Origin: Maricaulis sp048269565
GTDB lineage: Bacteria > Pseudomonadota > Alphaproteobacteria > Caulobacterales > Maricaulaceae
NCBI RefSeq assembly: GCF_048269565.1
Contig: NZ_JBLXIK010000002.1
Location: forward strand, 310,001-374,000
Direction: 5' to 3'
Length of the DNA stretch: 64,000 nt
The notes under the pieces are model-generated. The model was not told the DNA's origin. It ran no database searches and saw only the letters and a program-made list of their open reading frames with translations. This document shows positions 34,618 through 44,633 of the stretch, piece after piece. Every line of letters starts with the position of its first letter. Position 1 is the stretch's first letter. Position numbers and translations under genes: made by a program.

Positions 34618-37308
34618 ATGAATGCGATGACACAAATGCCGGTCCCGGCCGACCGGCAATTTCCGGACCCGGAAGGCGCCACGCCGATGATGGCGCAATA
34701 CCTTGCCCTGCGCGCGCAGGCGCCCGGCGATGCGCTTCTGTTTTACCGCATGGGCGATTTCTACGAGCTGTTTTTCGACGATGCCGTGCGCGCATCCGCC
34801 GCGCTCGATATCGCCCTGACCAAGCGCGGCGAGCACCAGGGCGAGCCGATCCAGATGTGCGGCGTGCCGGCGGCTGCGTCCGAGGCCTATCTGGCGCGGC
34901 TGATCAAGGCCGGTTTCAAGGTTGCCGTCGGCGAGCAGACCGAAGACCCCAAGGCCGCCAAGGCGCGCGGCTCCAAATCCGTCGTCAACCGGGCGATCCG
35001 CCGTGTCGTCACGCCGGGCACGCTGACCGAGGACACACTGCTCGACCCGCGCAGCTCCAACCGCATCGCGGCGCTGGCGCGTCTGGCGAGCGGCGAGAGC
35101 GCGATTGCCTGGGCCGAGGTCTCGACCGGCGAGTTTGCCGTGATGTCGGTCGCGCCCGACAATATCGCCGCCGAACTCGCCGCGATGAGCCCGGCCGAGC
35201 TGCTGGTCGAGGAGACGCGCTTCAAGGAGGGCGGCGAACTGGCGCCGCGCGCGACGGTCACCCCGCTGGCGCGCGCCAAATTCGACGCCGCCTCGGCTGA
35301 GCGGCAATTGAAGGCGCACTTCGGGGTGCAGGAACTGACCGCCTATGGCGATTTCGCCCGCGCCGAACGCGCCGCGCTCGGGGCCCTGCTGGATTATCTC
35401 GCCCTGTCGCAGGCCGGCGCTCCGGCCAAGCTGGCACCGCCGCGTCAGGTCGCCGAAGGCAGTGTGCTCGCCGTTGATCCGGCCACCCGCGCCAGCCTCG
35501 AGATCGAGCGCACGCTGAGCGGCCAGCGCAGTGGCTCCCTGCTCGATGCCATTGACCGCACCGTCACCGCCCCGGGCGCGCGCTGTCTCGCCGAACGGCT
35601 GGCGCGGCCGCTGACCGATGCGGTGCAGATCGAGCAACGGCTCGACAGTATCGCCTTCTTCGAGGCTGCCGCCGATCTGCGTCGCGAGACGCGCGAGCGG
35701 CTGAAATCCGCCGGCGATCCGGAACGCGCCCTGTCGCGTCTGCTGCTCGGACGCGGCGGTCCGCGTGATCTCAAGGCGTTGTCGGCGGCGCTGGAAGAGG
35801 GCGAAGCGCTGGCTACCTGCATCGCCGCGGCGCCGTTGAGCGCGCCGCCGGCGCTGATCGCGGCCAGTCTTGGCGCGCTGACCCTCGCCGACAAGCCGGA
35901 GCTGTCGGCCCTGGTCGGCGATCTCGAGCGCGCCATTATCGATGAGCCGCCCCTGCTGGCCCGCGATGGCGGTTTCGTTGCCGAAGCCTGGCGGCCCGAG
36001 CTCGACGAGACGCGCAAGCTGCGCGACGCCTCGCGCCGGATCGTCGCCGGTCTGCAGCAGACCTATGCCGAGGCGACCGGTGTCGCGGCGCTGAAGATCC
36101 GCCATAACAATGTGCTCGGCTATTTCGTCGAGGTGACAGCCAAGAATGGCGATGCGCTGATGGGGCGCGAGGATTTCATCCACCGCCAGACGATGGCGAA
36201 TGTGGTGCGCTTTTCGACGGTCGAGCTGGCCGATCTGGAATCGCGCATTTCCAGCGCCGGCGAACGCGCCCTGGCGATGGAGATCGAGGTCTTCCAGGGG
36301 CTGTGCCAGCGCGTCGAGGCCCTGGCCGATGCGATCCGCCGTGCCGCCCGCGCCCTGGCCGAGTTTGATGTCGCTGCCGGTCTGGCCGAATGGGCCGTCG
36401 AGACCGAGGCCTGCCGCCCGGTGGTCGAGGACAGCGCCGTTTTCGCGGTTGATGGCGGCCGCCATCCGGTGGTCGAGCGGGCGCTGCAGCGCTCCGGCGA
36501 GGGTCGTTTCACCCCCAATGACTGTGACCTTGATGGTGCCGGGGCTGCGGGCGCGCGGCTGATGTTTGTCACCGGGCCCAACATGGCCGGTAAATCCACC
36601 TATCTGCGCCAGAATGCGCTGATCCTGATGCTGGCCCAGTCGGGCTGTTATGTCCCGGCGCGCTCGGCGCGGATCGGCATTGCCGACCGGCTGTATTCGC
36701 GTGTCGGGGCCGCCGATGACCTGGCGCGCGGGCGTTCGACCTTCATGGCCGAGATGATCGAGGCTTCGGCGATCCTCAACCAGGCAACCCCGCGCAGTTT
36801 CGTCATTCTCGACGAGATCGGCCGCGGCACCGCGACCTTTGACGGCTTGTCGATTGCCTGGGCCGCAGCGGAGCATCTGCACGGCGTCAATCGGTGCCGG
36901 GCCCTGTTCGCGACGCATTATCACGAGCTGACCCGGCTGGCCGATGATCTCGAGGCGGCGGGCAATTGCTCGCTCAAGGCGCGCGAGTGGAAGGGCGAGC
37001 TGGTCTTTCTGCACGAAGTCGGGCCGGGCGCCGCCGACCGCTCCTATGGCATCGAGGTTGCGCGCCGTGCCGGCCTGCCACCGGTCGCGATCCGGCGCGC
37101 CAAGACGATCCTGTCGCGGCTGGAATCGGAAGGCGCTCCGGCGGCGGCGCTGGTCGATCTGCCGCTGTTTGCCGTCGCGGAACCGGCGGTCGAGCTTCGG
37201 GAATCAGCCGTCGAGCTGCGCCTGTCCGATATCGAGCCTGACGGGCTGGCGCCGCGCGAGGCGCTGGAGATCCTGTACGAGCTCAAGGCGATGCTGAAGA
37301 ATGAGTGA
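34618..37308 (+). CDS. mutS: DNA mismatch repair protein MutS
   Basis: Mismatch recognition ATPase of 896 residues. The N-terminal mismatch-binding domain carries the Phe-x-Glu wedge (MGDFYELFFDDA). Connector, lever and clamp domains follow. The ATPase has Walker A GPNMAGKSTY (about 652-661), the GRSTFMAEM signature, Walker B FVILDEIGRGTATFDG and the FATHYHEL switch. Complete and of normal length. A 32-base gap separates it from glnD, so the two may share a transcript. Confidence 0.98.
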   Translation: MNAMTQMPVPADRQFPDPEGATPMMAQYLALRAQAPGDALLFYRMGDFYELFFDDAVRASAALDIALTKRGEHQGEPIQMCGVPAAASEAYLARLIKAGFKVAVGEQTEDPKAAKARGSKSVVNRAIRRVVTPGTLTEDTLLDPRSSNRIAALARLASGESAIAWAEVSTGEFAVMSVAPDNIAAELAAMSPAELLVEETRFKEGGELAPRATVTPLARAKFDAASAERQLKAHFGVQELTAYGDFARAERAALGALLDYLALSQAGAPAKLAPPRQVAEGSVLAVDPATRASLEIERTLSGQRSGSLLDAIDRTVTAPGARCLAERLARPLTDAVQIEQRLDSIAFFEAAADLRRETRERLKSAGDPERALSRLLLGRGGPRDLKALSAALEEGEALATCIAAAPLSAPPALIAASLGALTLADKPELSALVGDLERAIIDEPPLLARDGGFVAEAWRPELDETRKLRDASRRIVAGLQQTYAEATGVAALKIRHNNVLGYFVEVTAKNGDALMGREDFIHRQTMANVVRFSTVELADLESRISSAGERALAMEIEVFQGLCQRVEALADAIRRAARALAEFDVAAGLAEWAVETEACRPVVEDSAVFAVDGGRHPVVERALQRSGEGRFTPNDCDLDGAGAAGARLMFVTGPNMAGKSTYLRQNALILMLAQSGCYVPARSARIGIADRLYSRVGAADDLARGRSTFMAEMIEASAILNQATPRSFVILDEIGRGTATFDGLSIAWAAAEHLHGVNRCRALFATHYHELTRLADDLEAAGNCSLKAREWKGELVFLHEVGPGAADRSYGIEVARRAGLPPVAIRRAKTILSRLESEGAPAAALVDLPLFAVAEPAVELRESAVELRLSDIEPDGLAPREALEILYELKAMLKNE

Positions 37309-37343
37309 CGTTGTGCCAACGGGCAAGCTAGGCTGAAATCGTG

Positions 37344-40151
37344 ATGACCCATCCTGCGCTCCCTGCTTCGCTGAATGCCCTGACGCTGCGTGCCCAGCTC
37401 GCTGCCGCCATCGCCGTTGAGGGCTGGGGCTCGCAGACGGCGCGTGCGAGGGCGCTGGCGCATGTGCGCGCGGCGCTGGAGCGCTTCCGCGAGCAGGCGG
37501 TCGATTGCCTGTCGAAGCGCGGCGGCGGTGCGCTGGCGGCCCAGGCCTTGTCCGACGGCATGAGTGTCAGCCTGCACGCCCTGTTCGATTCCATGGCGGC
37601 GGGCGATCCGGAAGGCTCGCGCGGGGTGGCGCTGTGCGCCCTGGGCGGTTTCGGGGCGGGCGAGCTGGCGCCCTTCTCCGATGTCGACCTGCTGCTGATC
37701 AAGCCCGATGACGGCGATGCCGCCACCGACGCCTTCCTCGAACGGGTGCTCTACGCCCTGTGGGATATCAAGATTGATGTCGGCGGTGGCGCCTGCCGCA
37801 CGATTGACGAGACGCTGGAGATCACACGCGAGAATGCCTCCGAGCGTACCGCCCTGCTGAGTTTGCGCTATCTCGCCGGTGATGAGGCGCAGACGACCGG
37901 GCTGGCCAACCGTTTCCGCGAGGAGGTGGTCGCCGGCGACAAGACCGGTTTCGTCGAGGCCAAGCTGCGCGAACGCGATGCGCGGATCGAGCGGGCCGGG
38001 CGCTCGCGCTATACCGTCGAGCCGAACATCAAGTCGGGCAAGGGTGCCCTGCGCGATCTGCAATTGATGCGCTGGCTGGCGCAATTCCTCTACGGCGCCG
38101 ATGCCTTCGAGCGCTGGGTCGGCAGCCGGCTGCTCTCCGTCGATGATGTCGTCAAATACGTCGCCGCCGATGATTTTCTCTGGACGATCCGCTTTCACCT
38201 GCATGATCTCGCCGGCGGCAAGGATGAAAGGCTGACCTTCGACCTGCAGCCGGAAATCGCGGCGCGGATGGGGTTCGAGGATGGCGAGGACGAAAGCGCG
38301 GTCGAGCGTTTCATGCGTGCCTATTTCCGTGCGGCGATGGATGTCGGGGCGCTGACGCGCCTGGTCTGCGCCAAGCTGGAGGCCGATGCCTGGAAGTCGA
38401 AACCGCGCGGACTGGCGCGCTTTCTGCCCGGGCATGATCCCGAGGAAGATCCCGATCTGGGCAAGTTCGTCCTGCGCGATGGCCGGCTGGATTTCGCCAA
38501 CCCGACCCAGATTGCCGATGATCCGGTCTGCCTGATCCGCTTCTTCCATGTTGCGGCCTCGCGGCGTCTCGACCTGCACCCGGAAGCCGTCGCCCGGATC
38601 GGCCGCACGCTGCATCATGTCGACGAGACCTTCCGCAAGGATCCGCGCGCGGCGCGGGCCTTTTTCGCGGTCTTGCTGGATTCGCCGGCGCCGATGCCGG
38701 TGCTGCGCCTGATGACCGAGGCCGGCCTGCTCGGCCGCTATATCCCGGAATATGGCGATATCGTCGCGCGCACCCAGTTCAACATGTATCACCACTATAC
38801 GGTCGATGAGCACACGCTGCAGGCGCTTGGAATCCTGCGGGAAATCGAGGATGGCCAGCATCCGCTCGATCACCCGCTGACGACGCGGCTCCTGCCCCTG
38901 ATCAAGCACAGGCGTGCCCTGCATCTCGCCGTGCTGCTGCACGATACCGGCAAGGGGTCGGGCGACCAGTGTATCGAAGGGGCGATCCGCGCCCGCACCG
39001 CCTGCACCCGTCTCGGGCTGGACGAGACCGAGACCGAGCTCGTGGCCTGGCTGATCCAGACGCACCTGCTCCTCAGCGATACCGCCCAGCGCCGCGATCT
39101 CAGCGACCCGCAGACCGTGGCCGATTTCGCCGCTGCTGTCGGCACGGTGGAACGCCTCCGCCTGCTGACAGCCCTGACCGTGGTCGATATTCGCGCCGTC
39201 GGGCCGGGCGTGTGGAATGGCTGGAAAGGCCAGCTGATCCGCGACCTCTATTCGGCCACCGAGCAGGTGCTCGAAAGCGAGGGCGGAGGCCTGGAACGCG
39301 CCCGCGACAGCCTGGCCGAGCGCGCCCGGATCTCGCGCGAGCGGGCCCTGCCGCGGCTGGCCCGGATCAATCCGGAATTTGCCCGCTGGTGGGCCTCCGA
39401 GCTCAATGACGCCTATTGGGTCGCCTTCTCCGAGGAGGACCGTTTCCGCCACGCCGCCTTTGCGCGCCATGTCTACGAGACAGGCCGGGCCTCGGCCGCT
39501 GCGGTGCGCGTTGACCGGCGGCGGGCGGCGACGGAAGTGATGATCTGGTCGCCCGATCGCGAGCGCGTGTTTGCCGATATTGTCGCCGCGCTGGCCGATA
39601 TGGGCGCCGATGTCGTCGGAGCGACCATCAACACCACACGCTCGGGCAATGTGTTTGACGTCTTCTACATCCAGGATGCGGCCGGTCAGCCCTATGGCCG
39701 TCACGATGCGCCGCAGCGCGATGCGCTGGTGGCTTATCTGCGCGTGGTGGCGACCGGTGAGTTCCCGGCGCGGCGGCGGCGGGTGATCCCGATCAAGCAT
39801 CGCGATGTCGCCTTCCAGGTGACGCCGCATGTCAGCATCTCCAACGAGCTGGCCGAACATGCCACCGTGATCGAGGCCTCGGGCCGCGACCGGCCGAGCC
39901 TGCTTGCCGATCTGGCCGATGTGATCGCCGATGAAAACCTGTCGCTGACCTCGGCCCAGATTGATGGATATGGCGAACGCGCAACGGATGTGTTCTACGT
40001 CACCCATCTGGGCCACAAGCTGGAGGACGCCGCTGTGACAGAACGATTGCATGCGGGGCTGATGGCGGTGCTGAGCGAGAGCGAAACGGCCCTTGACGAA
40101 AAGGCGGCCGAACGCGGTATTGCGCGCGCCCGCGCCAGTGTCCTGAGGTAG
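37344..40151 (+). CDS. glnD: Bifunctional PII uridylyltransferase / uridylyl-removing enzyme
   Basis: GlnD senses glutamine and adds or removes UMP on PII proteins, controlling nitrogen metabolism. The 935-residue protein has the nucleotidyltransferase motif GGFGAGELAPFSDVDLLL, the GlnD UR domain with HD-type residues (FNMYHHYTVDEHTL and VLLHDTGKG), and two C-terminal ACT domains (starting near VMIWSPDRERVF and TVIEASGRDRPSLLADLA). A GTG directly precedes the chosen ATG. murJ starts 2 bases after the stop. Confidence 0.97.
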   Translation: MTHPALPASLNALTLRAQLAAAIAVEGWGSQTARARALAHVRAALERFREQAVDCLSKRGGGALAAQALSDGMSVSLHALFDSMAAGDPEGSRGVALCALGGFGAGELAPFSDVDLLLIKPDDGDAATDAFLERVLYALWDIKIDVGGGACRTIDETLEITRENASERTALLSLRYLAGDEAQTTGLANRFREEVVAGDKTGFVEAKLRERDARIERAGRSRYTVEPNIKSGKGALRDLQLMRWLAQFLYGADAFERWVGSRLLSVDDVVKYVAADDFLWTIRFHLHDLAGGKDERLTFDLQPEIAARMGFEDGEDESAVERFMRAYFRAAMDVGALTRLVCAKLEADAWKSKPRGLARFLPGHDPEEDPDLGKFVLRDGRLDFANPTQIADDPVCLIRFFHVAASRRLDLHPEAVARIGRTLHHVDETFRKDPRAARAFFAVLLDSPAPMPVLRLMTEAGLLGRYIPEYGDIVARTQFNMYHHYTVDEHTLQALGILREIEDGQHPLDHPLTTRLLPLIKHRRALHLAVLLHDTGKGSGDQCIEGAIRARTACTRLGLDETETELVAWLIQTHLLLSDTAQRRDLSDPQTVADFAAAVGTVERLRLLTALTVVDIRAVGPGVWNGWKGQLIRDLYSATEQVLESEGGGLERARDSLAERARISRERALPRLARINPEFARWWASELNDAYWVAFSEEDRFRHAAFARHVYETGRASAAAVRVDRRRAATEVMIWSPDRERVFADIVAALADMGADVVGATINTTRSGNVFDVFYIQDAAGQPYGRHDAPQRDALVAYLRVVATGEFPARRRRVIPIKHRDVAFQVTPHVSISNELAEHATVIEASGRDRPSLLADLADVIADENLSLTSAQIDGYGERATDVFYVTHLGHKLEDAAVTERLHAGLMAVLSESETALDEKAAERGIARARASVLR

Positions 40152-40153
40152 CC

Positions 40154-41698
40154 ATGCGTCTCTTGCGGTCGTCTGCCATTGTGGGCCTGTTCACGTCCGC
40201 GAGCCGGGTTCTCGGACTGGTCCGCGAGATGTTGCTGGCGGCGGCGCTGGGGGCCGGGGCCACCACCGACGTGTTCCTGACCGCCTTCCAGTTCCCCAAC
40301 CTGTTCCGGCGCATTTTCGCCGAGGGCGCGTTCAACTCCGCCTTCGTGCCGCTCTATGCCGGCAAGCTGGAGGGGGACGGGCCGAGCGAGGCGCAGATCT
40401 TCGCGCGCCAGGTGCTGTCGCTTCTGTTCACATGCATGCTGATCTTCGTCATCCTGGCCCAGATCGCCATGCCCTGGCTGATGTATCTGCTCGGCCCCGG
40501 CTTTGTCGAAGACCCGCAGACCTTCGAACTCGCGGTGCTGCTGACGCAGATCACCATGCCCTATCTGCTGATGATGTCGCTATCGGCGATGCTGAGCGGC
40601 ATTCTCAATTCGCATGGAAAATTCGCCGCCGCGGCGGCGGCCCCGGTGCTGCTCAACCTGACCCTGATCGGCATCATGCTGTTCTCCGGCGCCGGCGGCG
40701 AGGAGATGGCGCTCTATCTGTCCGTCGGTATTACGATCTCCGGCGTCATGCAGACCGCCTGGCTGTGGTTCTCGGCGCGCCAGCTTGGGGTGCGTCTGGG
40801 CCTGCGATGGCCAAAACTGACCCCGGATACGCGGCGCCTGATCGTGCTCGGGGTTCCCGGCGCCGTGGCGGCGGGCGTGACCCAGATCAATATTCTCGTC
40901 ACCTCCTCGATCGCGACCCTCGAGGAGGGCGCGCGCTCCTGGTTGTATTATGCCGACCGCCTGTATCAATTCCCGCTCGGCGTAGTGGGGATTGCGATGG
41001 GTGTGGTGCTGCTGCCCACCCTGTCAGGACGGTTGCGTTCGGGTGATGTCACCGGCGCCGCCAATGTGATGAATCGCGGTCTTGAGGTCTCGATGGCGCT
41101 GACCCTGCCGGCAGCGGCGGCGCTGGCCGTGATCCCGCATTTCATTGTCACCGCGCTGTACCAGAACGGCGCCTTCACCGCCGACGCGGCCGAGAAGGTG
41201 TCGATGGCGGTGATTGCCTTTGCTGCCGGCCTGCCGGCCTTCGTGCTGATCAAGGTGCTGTCGCCGGGATTCTTTGCCCGCCAGGACACGATGACCCCGA
41301 TGCGGTATGCGGCGATTTCCGTGGCGGTCAATCTCGTGCTCGGTCTTGCGCTGTTCTTCGGGCCGCTGAACTTTCTCGGCCTGGCGATCGCGACCACAGT
41401 GGCCGGCTGGGTCAATGCAATCCTGCTCGCCATCACCCTGCGCAAGCGGGGCCTGTTACAGCCCGACGCCCGCCTGTTGAGCCGGTTTCCGCGCATTGTC
41501 GGCGCCGTGCTGCTGATGTCGGCCTTCCTGGCGGTGGCGGCCCGCTACACCGACTGGCTGACGGCCCACACCTTCGGCCTGCCCCTGATTGCGCTGGTGC
41601 TGGTCTGCGGTGCCGGCGCGGCGGTATTCGGCGTCGCGGCGATGTTGACCGGTGCCTTGCGGATCTCCGAGCTGCGTGACGCCCTCAAGCGGCCTTGA
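40154..41698 (+). CDS. murJ: Lipid II flippase MurJ
   Basis: Polytopic MOP-superfamily flippase that moves lipid II across the inner membrane for peptidoglycan synthesis. The 514-residue protein begins with the typical ASRVLGLVREMLLAAALGAG, then ATTDVFLTAFQFPNLFRRIF and FAEGAFNSAFVPLYA. About fourteen hydrophobic helices follow, with the YYADRLYQFPLGVVGIAMG signature in the middle. It directly follows glnD, a common alphaproteobacterial order (mutS-glnD-murJ-trpS). Confidence 0.96.
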   Translation: MRLLRSSAIVGLFTSASRVLGLVREMLLAAALGAGATTDVFLTAFQFPNLFRRIFAEGAFNSAFVPLYAGKLEGDGPSEAQIFARQVLSLLFTCMLIFVILAQIAMPWLMYLLGPGFVEDPQTFELAVLLTQITMPYLLMMSLSAMLSGILNSHGKFAAAAAAPVLLNLTLIGIMLFSGAGGEEMALYLSVGITISGVMQTAWLWFSARQLGVRLGLRWPKLTPDTRRLIVLGVPGAVAAGVTQINILVTSSIATLEEGARSWLYYADRLYQFPLGVVGIAMGVVLLPTLSGRLRSGDVTGAANVMNRGLEVSMALTLPAAAALAVIPHFIVTALYQNGAFTADAAEKVSMAVIAFAAGLPAFVLIKVLSPGFFARQDTMTPMRYAAISVAVNLVLGLALFFGPLNFLGLAIATTVAGWVNAILLAITLRKRGLLQPDARLLSRFPRIVGAVLLMSAFLAVAARYTDWLTAHTFGLPLIALVLVCGAGAAVFGVAAMLTGALRISELRDALKRP

Positions 41699-41761
41699 GC
41701 GCCGCCGCCGCGCTCGCTAAGACCATTGCTCCCTTTCACCTCCTTCCACCCGAGGCACACC

Positions 41762-42799
41762 ATGAATGACACTGCGAGCGAGTTTAACGGCCCCAAGCGT
41801 ATCTTCTCCGGCATGCAGCCGACCGGCCAGCTGCATCTGGGCAATTATCTCGGGGCGCTCAAGAACTGGGTCGCCTTGCAGGATGAGGGCAGCTGGGAGT
41901 GTTTCTACTGCGTCGTCGACATGCACGCGATCACCATGCCGCACGATCCCAAGGCGCTGCCCGGCGCGGTGCGCGCTGCGGCGGCGGCCTATATCGCGGC
42001 AGGCGTTGATCCGGCCAAGAGCGCGCTCTTCGCGCAATCGGCGGTTCCCGAACATGCCGAACTGGCCTGGATTTTCAACTGTGTTGCCCGCATGGGTTGG
42101 GCCGAGCGCATGACCCAGTTCAAGGACAAGGCCGGCAAGGACAAGGAACGCGCCTCGGTCGGCCTGTTCACCTATCCGGTGCTGATGGCGGCCGATATCC
42201 TGGTCTACAAGGCGACGCATGTGCCGGTCGGTGACGACCAGAAACAGCATCTCGAATTGTGCCGCGACGTCGCGGCCCGCTTCAACCGCGACTATGGCGA
42301 GGGAAAGATGATTTTCCCGATCACCGAACCGGTGATCCAGGGGCCGGGCGCACGCATCATGAGCCTGCGCGACGGACTGTCGAAAATGTCGAAGTCGGAT
42401 GTGTCCGACAATTCGCGTATCAATCTGCACGATGATGCCGACACGATTGCCCGCAAGATCCGCAAGGCCAAGACCGATCCCGAGCCGCTGCCCGATACGC
42501 TGGAGGCGCTCAATGTGCGGCCCGAGGCGACCAATCTGGTCGGGATCTATGCCGCCCTGTCCGGGCGCACCAAGGCCGATGTGCTGGCGGAATTCGCCGG
42601 CCAGGGCTTTGGCGTCTTCAAGCCGGCCCTGGTCGATGTCGCGGTCGAGCATCTCGCCCCGATCTCGGATGAATTCCGCCGTCTGGTGGCTGACCGGGCA
42701 GAAATCGATCGTATCCTGAGAGATGGTGCCGAGCGTGCGCGGGTTGTCGCGGCGCCGGTGCTCAAGGAAGCCAAGCAGATTATCGGTTATTGGAGCTGA
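41762..42799 (+). CDS. trpS: Tryptophanyl-tRNA synthetase
   Basis: Class I aminoacyl-tRNA synthetase of 345 residues. The ATP-binding HIGH-type motif is QLHLGNYLGAL, preceded by RIFSGMQPTG. The KMSKS loop is intact (LSKMSKSDVSD, about residues 206-215). YPVLMAADILVYKATHVPVG and DDQKQHLEL are further TrpS hallmarks. The ATG at 41762 follows a GAGG site; a frame extending 12 codons upstream is not conserved. It completes the mutS-glnD-murJ-trpS run. Confidence 0.97.
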   Translation: MNDTASEFNGPKRIFSGMQPTGQLHLGNYLGALKNWVALQDEGSWECFYCVVDMHAITMPHDPKALPGAVRAAAAAYIAAGVDPAKSALFAQSAVPEHAELAWIFNCVARMGWAERMTQFKDKAGKDKERASVGLFTYPVLMAADILVYKATHVPVGDDQKQHLELCRDVAARFNRDYGEGKMIFPITEPVIQGPGARIMSLRDGLSKMSKSDVSDNSRINLHDDADTIARKIRKAKTDPEPLPDTLEALNVRPEATNLVGIYAALSGRTKADVLAEFAGQGFGVFKPALVDVAVEHLAPISDEFRRLVADRAEIDRILRDGAERARVVAAPVLKEAKQIIGYWS

Positions 42800-42879
42800 T
42801 CCGCCCTCCGGGACAGAAGGCCGCACTGACACGGCCGCTGTTTCGGGCGTAACTGCACCGAGTTTTCCGGAGACGACCC

Positions 42880-43425
42880 ATGTTGAGAGTATCCCTCGTA
42901 TCGGCCTCGGCCTGTCTGCTGGCCGCCTGTGGCGGGCAGGAGGACGCAGCGCCCGGGATGGATCATGGCGGCAGTCATGACATGTCCGGCCAGGTGATGG
43001 ACGCGGCGGCGACCGATAGTGTGGCGCCTTTGCCCGATGATGGTGTCGTGCCGGACATCGAGGTCAGCGGCAGCTGGATGCGCCCGCACCCGCAGGGCCG
43101 TGATGTCACCGCAGCCTATTTTACCGCCCGCCTTGCGTCCGGGGCGGCCGATCGTCTGCTGGCGGCCCGCATTGACGGCGCAGAGCGCGTTGAATTGCAC
43201 GGGCACACGATGGATCCGGAAACCGGCATGATGCAGATGCGGCCGATCGGCCCGCAGGACCTACTGGCCGGCGGCTCGCTGAACTTTGCTCCCGGCGGGC
43301 ATCATCTGATGGTGTTCGGGCTGGCTCCCGTCGCCGAAGGCGACAGCGTTGACGGCGTGCTGGTGTTTGAACGAGCCGGCGAGGTGCCGGTGCAATTTGC
43401 GGTACGCTCGACGGCAGCGGAATAG
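42880..43425 (+). CDS. PCu(A)C-type periplasmic copper chaperone lipoprotein
   Basis: Copper(I) chaperone for cytochrome oxidase Cu-A assembly. The 181-residue protein has a lipobox LAAC (Cys17), a His/Met/Asp-rich linker (MDHGGSHDMSG) that may bind extra metal, and the PCu(A)C domain from about residue 58. The family motif H-x10-M-x21-H-x-M is met exactly by His109, Met120, His142 and Met144. Many family members are soluble; the lipoprotein signal is a variant. It ends 4 bases before the convergent membrane-protein gene. Confidence 0.9.
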   Translation: MLRVSLVSASACLLAACGGQEDAAPGMDHGGSHDMSGQVMDAAATDSVAPLPDDGVVPDIEVSGSWMRPHPQGRDVTAAYFTARLASGAADRLLAARIDGAERVELHGHTMDPETGMMQMRPIGPQDLLAGGSLNFAPGGHHLMVFGLAPVAEGDSVDGVLVFERAGEVPVQFAVRSTAAE

Positions 43426-43429
43426 CCGT

Positions 43430-44020
43430 TCAGCCGGCTTCGGGCTGCGGGGCCTCGGGCGCTGTCAGCGGTGTCGCGAGGGCATAGCGGTCCGGGTCAT
43501 AGGGTTTCGGCGCGCGTGGCCAGAACAGGCGCATCAGCCAGCCACCGGCAAACACGCCGGCGAGCAGGAATAGTCCGGCCGCGTTTTCCTGCCACAGGAA
43601 CAGCCAGGCAAAACCGGCCAGGCAGACAGCACCCGTCACGCCGCCGAGCGCAAACATCGCCAGCATGAATCCCGCTTTCGGCCCCTCGACGAAGCGAATC
43701 GAGTCGCGCCAGGGGGTGAGCGCCTGGTGCAGCGCGATCAGCAGGGAGCGAAACGTGTCGGCCTGCAATTCCCAGGCGCCGGGCCGCACCCAGCTCATCG
43801 AACCGAATACCATTTCCTGGCCGTCCTCATCGGTGACATGGCAGACCACCTGGCTCGACGGGCCGGCCATCTCGACATTGAGCCGCACGGTGCGGATGCC
43901 GGCAAAGGGCATCGATACCAGCACTGCGCCGTCTTCATCGCGCTGGATGAGGGCGTCGGGACCCAGGCCTGTCTTGCGCAGGCCGCTGGTGGCGCTGCGC
44001 CGGTCTTGATGCTGAACCAT
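43430..44020 (-). CDS. Hypothetical protein with two C-terminal membrane helices
   Basis: Protein of 196 residues that I do not recognise. Residues about 20-108 form a soluble, beta-rich region; two hydrophobic helices (about 116-143 and 147-168) come near the C-terminus, followed by a Pro-rich tail (LTAPEAPQPEAG). The ATG at 44020 is chosen because a start at 44095 would overlap the divergent universal stress gene. The frame is open well upstream, so the start is uncertain. Confidence 0.65.
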   Translation of the reverse strand: MVQHQDRRSATSGLRKTGLGPDALIQRDEDGAVLVSMPFAGIRTVRLNVEMAGPSSQVVCHVTDEDGQEMVFGSMSWVRPGAWELQADTFRSLLIALHQALTPWRDSIRFVEGPKAGFMLAMFALGGVTGAVCLAGFAWLFLWQENAAGLFLLAGVFAGGWLMRLFWPRAPKPYDPDRYALATPLTAPEAPQPEAG

Positions 44021-44088
44021 GGTGTCTCTCAGATCCCGGCGAACCAAATACTGGACGAGTCCGGTTGAACTCGCCAAACTCTGGCGCA

Positions 44089-44565
44089 ATGTCAAATCGC
44101 ACCCGAAAATTTCTCACCATTGCCGATGAAAGTCCGGAATGCCGCAAGGCGCTCTACTTTGCTGCGCGCCGGGCCCATACGCTCGGCGCCAAGGTCGCGA
44201 TCCTTGCGAATTATCAGACCGGCGATTTCAGCCACTGGATCGGCGTGGCCGAGACCGCCAAGCGCGAGGCCGAGGTCGCGGCCGAGGCGATGCTGGAATC
44301 GCTGGCCGAGGATGCCGAGGCGGTGACCGGCGAGCGGCCCGAGCTGATCCTGCGCGAGGGCGAACGCCGCAAGGTGCTGGCGCAGGTGCTCGAGGATGAT
44401 CCGCTGATTTCCTTCCTCGTGCTGGGCGCGTCGGTTTCGAGTGAGGGGCCTGGCCCGCTGGTGACCTCGCTGGCGCGTGGCAAGGGCCTGTTCAGCGGCC
44501 GCGCCGTGCCGGTGACCGTGGTTCCCGGCGATATGGAGAATTCGGAAATCGACGCCCTGTCCTGA
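44089..44565 (+). CDS. Universal stress protein (UspA family)
   Basis: Single UspA-fold protein of 158 residues, beginning TRKFLTIADESPECRKALYFA, then HTLGAKVAILANYQ, FLVLGASVSSEGPGPLVTSL and VPVTVVPG. In the last part the ATP-binding G-x2-G-x9-G pattern is only partly kept, so ATP binding is uncertain. The ATG at 44089 is the likely start; an in-frame ATG at 44065 would add eight residues. It lies upstream of nfuA, a pairing common in alphaproteobacteria. Confidence 0.88.
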   Translation: MSNRTRKFLTIADESPECRKALYFAARRAHTLGAKVAILANYQTGDFSHWIGVAETAKREAEVAAEAMLESLAEDAEAVTGERPELILREGERRKVLAQVLEDDPLISFLVLGASVSSEGPGPLVTSLARGKGLFSGRAVPVTVVPGDMENSEIDALS

Positions 44566-44633
44566 TAACCCTGTCCATCGAAGGGTTGAACCGGACCGGA
44601 TTCAGCGCCAATTGAGGGGCAAGGAGAAACCCG

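Noticed and set aside
37044..40052. Very long minus-strand reading frame (about 1000 codons) opposite glnD
   Set aside because: It is antisense to a complete, conserved glnD and the end of mutS. Its translation is low-complexity Arg/Gly/Gln-rich with no family motif. GC-rich codon bias on the sense strand removes stops from this frame.
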